This document shows, piece by piece, positions 4,451-8,831 of a DNA stretch of 8,831 nt. The DNA is from Paracoccaceae bacterium (GTDB taxonomy: Bacteria; Pseudomonadota; Alphaproteobacteria; Rhodobacterales; Rhodobacteraceae). The notes below the pieces were generated by a model that worked only from the letters and a program-made list of their open reading frames with translations, was not told the DNA's origin and searched no databases. Position 1 is the first letter of the stretch. The number at the start of each line of letters is the position of its first letter. The stretch is taken from NCBI GenBank assembly GCA_003551745.1, contig PUNI01000268.1, positions 1 through 8,831 of the forward strand, in the 5' to 3' direction. A program made the position numbers and the translations under genes.

Positions 4451-5986
4451 ATGTCTGCGCCAGTCCCGCTTCTGGAGGCCGAGGCGATCACCCGGCGCTT
4501 CGCCACGCTGGTGGCCAACGAGGCGGTCGATCTGAAGGTGATGCCGGGCGAGATCCACGCGCTTCTGGGCGAGAACGGCGCAGGAAAATCGACGCTGGTG
4601 AAGATGCTGTACGGCCTTCTGCAGCCCGATGTCGGCCGCATCCTGTGGCGGGGCAAGGAGGTGAGCCTGCCGACGCCGAAGGCCGCACGCGCGCTCGGCG
4701 TCGGCATGGTGTTCCAGCATTTCTCGCTCTTCGACGCGCTGACGGTGGCGGAGAACGTTGCGCTGGCGCTCGACGAGACCGCACCGCTCGCCGAGGTGTC
4801 GGAGCGGATCGTCGAGGTCTCGCGCGCCTATGGCCTACCCTTGGAGCCGAAGCGCGAGGTCTGGCGGCTGTCGGTCGGTGCGCGGCAGCGCATCGAGATC
4901 GTGCGCTGTCTGATGCAGGACCCGCAGCTTCTGATCCTCGACGAGCCCACGTCGGTGCTGACCCCGCAGGAGTGCGACGGGCTGTTTGCCACCTTGCGCA
5001 CGATCCGGGGCGAGGGGCGTGCGGTTCTCTACATCTCGCACAAGCTGGAGGAGGTGCGCGGGCTCTGCGAGGCGGCGACGATCCTGCGGCTGGGCCGGGT
5101 GGTGGCGCGCTGCGACCCGCGCGCCGAGACGGCCGGCAGCCTGGCGCGGATGATGGTTGGCAGCAACGTGGGCGAGGTGCGCCGGGCGCGGGCGGAGGGC
5201 CGGGCGCCGGTGCGCCTGAGGGTCGACAACCTGTCGCTCGCCTCCGACGACCCGCAGGGCACCTCGCTTCGGTCGGTGAGCCTCGAGGTCGGCGCCGGCG
5301 AGATCCTCGGCATCGCCGGGGTGGCGGGAAACGGGCAGGACGAGCTGTTCGGGGTGCTTTCGGGCGAGGCGCGGGCGCCGGAGGCGGGCAACATCGTCCT
5401 CGACGGCGAGGCGGTGGGCTGGAGCGGGATCAATGCGCGGCGCCGGAAGGGCGCGGCCTTCGTGCCCGAGGAGCGGCTGGGCCATGCCGCGGCGCCGCGG
5501 ATGCCGCTGTCCGACAACGCGCTGGTGACGGGGCATGCGGCCGGCGGGCTGGCGCGGCGGGGGTTTCTCGACCGGGCCCGGATGCTTGGCTGGGTCGATG
5601 CCGTCACGCGCGCCTTCGATGTGCGCAAGGGCCCGCGGGACCCGGAGGCGGCGTCGCTTTCGGGCGGGAACCTGCAGAAATTCGTGGTGGGCCGCGAGAT
5701 CCTGCACAAGCCGCAGCTTCTGGTCGTCTCGCAACCCACCTGGGGCGTGGATGCCGGGGCGGCCATGCTCATCCGGCAGGCGCTGATCGACCTGGCGGCC
5801 GGGGGCGCGGCCGTGCTGGTCATCAGCCAGGATCTCGACGAGCTGTTCGAGGTCACAGACCGGATGGCGGTCATCTTCCACGGTCGACTCTCGCCGGCCT
5901 ATCCGACCGGGGAGCTCACGCGCGAGGCGGTGGGCCTGCTGATGGGCGGCGAGGGCTTTGCCGCACCGCGCGAGGAGGCCGCCTGA
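4451..5986 (+). CDS. BMP-family ABC importer ATPase with two nucleotide-binding domains
   Basis: A 511-residue cytoplasmic ATPase that powers the importer encoded by the next three genes. Domain 1 is complete: Walker A GENGAGKST (40-48), Q-loop Gln89, signature LSVGARQ (140-146, Val for the usual Gly as common in this family), Walker B LLILDE (160-165), H-loop His197. Domain 2 (from about 255) has a degenerate Walker A GVAGNGQDEL (290-299, no Lys), a full signature LSGGNLQK (403-410), Walker B followed by SQPT (427-430) where DEPT is usual, and Gln in place of the H-loop His. This asymmetry is normal for the RbsA/NupA-like group, so activity is expected. ATG 4451 is preferred over ATG 4418, as AAGGAG (4433-4438) and GGGGA (4441-4445) precede it while 4418 has no ribosome site. 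First gene of the operon; its stop overlaps the next start by one base. Family precedent suggests a purine nucleoside or related substrate. Confidence 0.93.
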   Translation: MSAPVPLLEAEAITRRFATLVANEAVDLKVMPGEIHALLGENGAGKSTLVKMLYGLLQPDVGRILWRGKEVSLPTPKAARALGVGMVFQHFSLFDALTVAENVALALDETAPLAEVSERIVEVSRAYGLPLEPKREVWRLSVGARQRIEIVRCLMQDPQLLILDEPTSVLTPQECDGLFATLRTIRGEGRAVLYISHKLEEVRGLCEAATILRLGRVVARCDPRAETAGSLARMMVGSNVGEVRRARAEGRAPVRLRVDNLSLASDDPQGTSLRSVSLEVGAGEILGIAGVAGNGQDELFGVLSGEARAPEAGNIVLDGEAVGWSGINARRRKGAAFVPEERLGHAAAPRMPLSDNALVTGHAAGGLARRGFLDRARMLGWVDAVTRAFDVRKGPRDPEAASLSGGNLQKFVVGREILHKPQLLVVSQPTWGVDAGAAMLIRQALIDLAAGGAAVLVISQDLDELFEVTDRMAVIFHGRLSPAYPTGELTREAVGLLMGGEGFAAPREEAA

Positions 5987-7065
5987 TGCCCCTGGTGCTG
6001 GAGAAGCGCCCGGCGGCTGGGGCGGCGGCGCTGATCCTGTCGCCGCTTCTCGCCGTGGCGCTGACGCTGGCCTCGTCGATCGTGGTCTTCTGGTTTCTGG
6101 GACAGGACCCGTGGCGGGCGCTGAGCGTCTATTTCCTGCTGCCTGTGTCGGATTTCTGGGGCATTCAGGAGGTCGCCGTGAAGGCGACGCCGCTGGTGCT
6201 GATCGCGGTGGGTCTCGCCCTCTGCTTCAGGTCGAACAACTGGAACATCGGCGCCGAGGGGCAGTTCCTGATCGGCGCGATCTGCGGCGGCGGCGTCGCG
6301 GTCTGGACGCATGGCTGGGGCGGGCCCTGGGTGCTGCCGCTGATGCTGGTCGCCGGCATGGCCGGAGGTGCGGCCTATGCGATGATCCCGGCGGTGCTGA
6401 AGACACGGCTGAGGGTCAACGAGATCCTCGTGTCGCTGATGCTCGTCTATGTCGCCGAGTTCCTGCTCGACTGGCTGGTGCGCGGCCCGTGGCGCGACCC
6501 CTTCGGCTTCAACATGCCGCAGACAGTGACCTTCGCGCCCGAGGCGACGCTGCCGGTGCTGTTCGACGGCGGGCGGATGAACCTTGGCACGGTCATCACC
6601 CTGGTCGTGGTCGCCGTGGCGGCGGTGGTGATGGCGCGCACGGTCAAGGGGTTCGAGATCAAGCTCGTTGGCGACGCGCCGCGGGCCGCGCGCTTCGCGG
6701 GTTTCGACGACAAGCGGCTGACGATCGCCGTCTTCGCGATCTCGGGCGCGCTCGCCGGGCTGGCCGGCGTCATGGAGGCCGCGGGCACGGTGCGCCAGCT
6801 TCTTCCCGGCTTCTCGCCCGGCTACGGTTTCACCGCGATCATCGTGGCCTTCCTCGGCCGTCTGAACCCCATCGGCTGCCTGATCGCCGGCGTCTTCATC
6901 GCGATCACCTTCATCGGCGGCGAGAACGCGCAGATCATCCTGCGCATCCCGCGCGACATGACGATGGTGTTTCAGGGGATGCTGCTTTTCTACGTTCTCG
7001 CCTGCGACACGCTGATCCTCTACCGGGTGCGACGGGTCGCGCCGGCGCGGCGCGTGCCGACATGA
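5986..7065 (+). CDS. BMP-family ABC importer permease, larger subunit
   Basis: A 359-residue inner-membrane permease of the NupB/YufP type (BPD_transp_2 family, as in branched-chain amino acid and ribose importers). The N-terminal helix is about residues 12-38 (AAALILSPLLAVALTLASSIVVFWFLG). Landmarks are FRSNNWNIGAEGQF (81-94), VNEILVSLMLVYVAEFLLDWL in the middle, VKGFEIKLVGDAPRAARFAGFD in the cytoplasmic loop that contacts the ATPase, and SGALAGLAGVMEAAG plus GYGFTAIIVAFLGRLNPIG toward the C-terminus. It forms the translocation pore with the following permease. ATG 5986 overlaps the ATPase stop by one base, with AGGAGG (5973-5978) 7 nt upstream, so translation is coupled. A much longer open frame runs upstream in the same phase, but it is the out-of-frame shadow of the ATPase gene and not a fusion. 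Confidence 0.93.
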   Translation: MPLVLEKRPAAGAAALILSPLLAVALTLASSIVVFWFLGQDPWRALSVYFLLPVSDFWGIQEVAVKATPLVLIAVGLALCFRSNNWNIGAEGQFLIGAICGGGVAVWTHGWGGPWVLPLMLVAGMAGGAAYAMIPAVLKTRLRVNEILVSLMLVYVAEFLLDWLVRGPWRDPFGFNMPQTVTFAPEATLPVLFDGGRMNLGTVITLVVVAVAAVVMARTVKGFEIKLVGDAPRAARFAGFDDKRLTIAVFAISGALAGLAGVMEAAGTVRQLLPGFSPGYGFTAIIVAFLGRLNPIGCLIAGVFIAITFIGGENAQIILRIPRDMTMVFQGMLLFYVLACDTLILYRVRRVAPARRVPT

Positions 7066-7078
7066 CCGGGGCCCGGGC

Positions 7079-7999
7079 ATGACGCTGGCCGAGGCGATCT
7101 TCCTGACGGTCATCACCGCCTCGACGCCGCTCTTGCTGGCGGCCATCGGCGAGCTGGTGGTCGAGCGCGCGGGCGTCCTGAACCTCGGTGTGGAAGGCAT
7201 GATGATCATGGGCGCCGCGACCGGGGTCGCCGTGGCCATCGTCACGGGGTCGAGCCTGGCCGGGGTGCTGGCGGCGATCGCCGCGGGCATGGCGATGGCG
7301 GCGATCTTCGCGGTGCTCACGCTCGGTCTGGCGGCCAATCAGGTCGCCTCGGGCCTGTCGCTGACGATCTTCGGGCTGGGCCTCTCGGGCGTCGTCGGCG
7401 CGCCCTTCGTGGGCATCCAGCGCGAAGGGATCGGCAAGATCCCGGTTCCGTTCCTGTCGGAGATCCCCGTGGTGGGGCCGATCCTCTTCCGGCAGGACCC
7501 GTTCGTCTATCTCGCGCTGGCGCTCGTGGTCGGCGTTTCGTGGTTCCTGTGGCGCACGCGTGCGGGCCTCGTGCTGCGCGCCTGCGGCGAGAATCCGGTC
7601 TCGGCCCATGCGCTGGGGTATCCGGTGCTGCGCATCCGCCTTTATGCCGTGCTCTTCGGTGGCGCCTGCGCGGGCATCGCGGGCTCCTACCTGTCGCTGG
7701 TGCTGACGCCGTTCTGGACATCGGGCATGACGGCGGGGCGGGGGTGGATCGCGCTTGCCATCGTCGTCTTCGCCTCCTGGCTGCCGTGGCGGGCGCTGAT
7801 CGGCGCCTATCTCTTCGGCGGGCTCATCATCCTGCAGCTCCATGCGCAGAGCGCGGGCGTGCGCGTGCCCTCGCAGTTCCTCGCGGCCCTGCCCTATCTC
7901 ATCACCATCGTCGCGCTCACGGCGATCATGGCGCTGCGCCGCTCGGGCGGCAGCGTGGCGCCGCAGGGGCTGGGCCGCCCCTTCGTTCCCGACCGCTGA
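7079..7999 (+). CDS. BMP-family ABC importer permease, smaller subunit
   Basis: A 306-residue inner-membrane permease of the NupC/YufQ type, partner of the preceding permease. Landmarks are the N-terminal [41 protein letters not shown] (about 6-46), whose [12 protein letters not shown] segment (29-40) is characteristic; [22 protein letters not shown] in the middle; the ATPase-contact loop [30 protein letters not shown]; and [32 protein letters not shown] near the C-terminus. It is shorter than its partner, as is usual for the pair. The start lies 13 nt after the preceding stop; the ribosome site is weak (GGGG at 7067-7070), so translation may depend on coupling. No other in-frame start with better signals was seen. 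Confidence 0.93.
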   Translation: MTLAEAIFLTVITASTPLLLAAIGELVVERAGVLNLGVEGMMIMGAATGVAVAIVTGSSLAGVLAAIAAGMAMAAIFAVLTLGLAANQVASGLSLTIFGLGLSGVVGAPFVGIQREGIGKIPVPFLSEIPVVGPILFRQDPFVYLALALVVGVSWFLWRTRAGLVLRACGENPVSAHALGYPVLRIRLYAVLFGGACAGIAGSYLSLVLTPFWTSGMTAGRGWIALAIVVFASWLPWRALIGAYLFGGLIILQLHAQSAGVRVPSQFLAALPYLITIVALTAIMALRRSGGSVAPQGLGRPFVPDR

Positions 8000-8020
8000 A
8001 ACCAACAGAGGAGAAAAGAC

Positions 8021-8831
8021 ATGACACTCAACCGTCGCAACGTGCTGGCCGGCGCCTCGGCGCTGGCAGCGACGACCGCGCTGCCGATGCGTGCCCGCGC
8101 CGACGATCCCCTCGGCGTCGGCATCGTTCTGATCGGCCCGGTGGGCGATTTCGGCTGGTCGACCATGCATGACGTCGGCCGGCGCCGGATGGAGGAGGTT
8201 CTGGGCGACGCGGTCTCGGCCACCGTGGTCGAGGCGGTGGCGCCGCCCGATTTCGACCGGGTCGTCAACCAGCTCGCCCGCGCCGGCAACCGGCTGATCT
8301 TCACCACCTCCTTCAGCTACTTCCAGCCGACGCTTCGCATGGCCGAGCAGCTTCCCGAGGTGATGTTCGAGAACGCCACCGGCACCTCGACGACGCCGAA
8401 CCTCGCGATCTACAACGCGCGCTTCTACGAGGGCCGCTATGTGCAGGGCGTGATCGCGGCGATGAAGTCGCAGACCAAGCAGATCGGCTATGTCGCGGCC
8501 TTCCCGGTGCCCGAAGTAATCCACGCCATCAACACGGTGATGCGCGGCGCGTGGTCGGTCGACCCCGAGATGCGGATCCGGGTCGTCTGGGCGAATGCGT
8601 GGTTCAACCCCGGCGTCGAGGCCGACGCCGCCCGCGCGCTGATCGACCAGGGCTGCGACGTGCTCTGCCAGCACACCGACAGCCCGGCACCGCTGCAGCT
8701 TGCCGAAGAGCGCGGCATCTACGGCTTCGGGCAGGCCAGCGACATGACCCGCTTCGCGCCGGGCTCGCACCTCACCTCCTCAATCAACAACTGGGGCGAC
8801 TATTACGCCAGCCGCGAAGCGGGTCATGTCG
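8021..8831 (+). CDS. BMP-family periplasmic substrate-binding protein, C-terminus outside window
   Basis: The first 270 residues of the importer's binding protein; the frame is open at the right edge. Residues 1-27 form a Tat-type leader: NRRNVLAGA with Arg5-Arg6, a hydrophobic stretch, and an ARA cleavage site before Asp28. A lipobox cysteine is absent, so it should be soluble in the periplasm, unlike the lipoprotein members of Gram-positive bacteria. Family landmarks are GIVLIGPVGDFGWSTMHDVGRRRMEE, LIFTTSFSYFQPTL, NARFYEGRYVQGVIAA, IGYVAAFPVPEVIHAINTVMRGA, ADAARALIDQGCDVLCQHTDSPAPLQLAEE and GFGQASDM. The BMP family binds purine nucleosides or bases (riboflavin in some spirochaetes); this sequence alone does not say which. 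AGGAG (8009-8013) lies 7 nt before the start, better than for the permease, which would fit higher expression of the binding protein. It follows the permease by 21 nt and is likely the last structural gene of the importer. Confidence 0.93.
   Translation, partial: MTLNRRNVLAGASALAATTALPMRARADDPLGVGIVLIGPVGDFGWSTMHDVGRRRMEEVLGDAVSATVVEAVAPPDFDRVVNQLARAGNRLIFTTSFSYFQPTLRMAEQLPEVMFENATGTSTTPNLAIYNARFYEGRYVQGVIAAMKSQTKQIGYVAAFPVPEVIHAINTVMRGAWSVDPEMRIRVVWANAWFNPGVEADAARALIDQGCDVLCQHTDSPAPLQLAEERGIYGFGQASDMTRFAPGSHLTSSINNWGDYYASREAGHV

Noticed and set aside
5318..5752. Loss of catalytic residues in the second ATPase domain
   Set aside because: A degenerate Walker A and altered Walker B in domain 2 are the norm for RbsA/NupA-type twin ATPases, so this is not evidence of decay.
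4339..7065. A 908-residue open frame suggesting an ATPase-permease fusion
   Set aside because: The first 550 or so residues are an Arg/Gly/Ala-rich shadow of the ATPase gene in another frame. The permease has its own start at 5986 with a good ribosome site.
6935..8770. Long minus-strand open frames across the importer operon (also 5899-7338 and 4835-5881)
   Set aside because: They are rich in Arg, His, Asp and Gln in the way typical of antisense frames of high-GC genes, and the plus-strand genes are certain.

Overview
The window looks like chromosomal DNA from an alphaproteobacterium, most likely a member of the Rhodobacteraceae. The reasons are GC content around 70 percent in most genes, strong G/C third-position bias, Shine-Dalgarno-led genes, and the style of the proteins: a BMP-family binding protein with a Tat leader, a small bactofilin, and an HPt-like orphan of a type I associate with this group. 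This assignment is inference from composition and remembered family resemblance, not from a search. No tRNA, rRNA, CRISPR array, transposase or integrase was seen.

Layout. Positions 1-504 (minus strand) hold the N-terminal part of a secreted protein that runs off the left edge; it is visibly less GC-rich than the rest. Positions 505-842 are non-coding. A bactofilin gene follows on the plus strand (843-1280). Convergent to it, and read right to left from 3602 to 1321, is a bicarbonate-handling cluster: a beta-carbonic anhydrase, a decayed fragment that resembles the STAS end of a SulP anion transporter, an SbtA-type sodium/bicarbonate symporter, and an SbtB-type PII-like protein. Divergent from the carbonic anhydrase is a small HPt-like protein (3741-4121). 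A 329-bp non-coding stretch (4122-4450) carries three copies of a 13-bp tandem repeat and a perfect 26-bp palindrome overlapping a predicted promoter. It leads into a four-gene ABC importer operon (4451 to the right edge): twin-domain ATPase, two permeases and a BMP-family periplasmic binding protein that is cut off by the window end.

How the genes work together. The carbonic anhydrase interconverts CO2 and bicarbonate, SbtA would import bicarbonate, and SbtB would sense adenylate nucleotides and gate SbtA. This is a compact inorganic-carbon uptake module of the kind best known from cyanobacteria. The SulP relic between carbonic anhydrase and sbtA suggests a second anion transporter once stood in this operon and was lost. 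The ABC operon is a self-contained importer, by family most likely for purine nucleosides or related purine compounds; its exact substrate cannot be read from sequence. The secreted protein, bactofilin and HPt-like gene have no evident functional link to these two modules.

The observations most worth checking are the carbon-uptake module with its SulP fossil, a possible internal Cys-Gln thioester in the secreted protein, the palindrome at the ABC operon promoter, and an HPt fold without its phospho-acceptor histidine. None of these alone establishes a new system.
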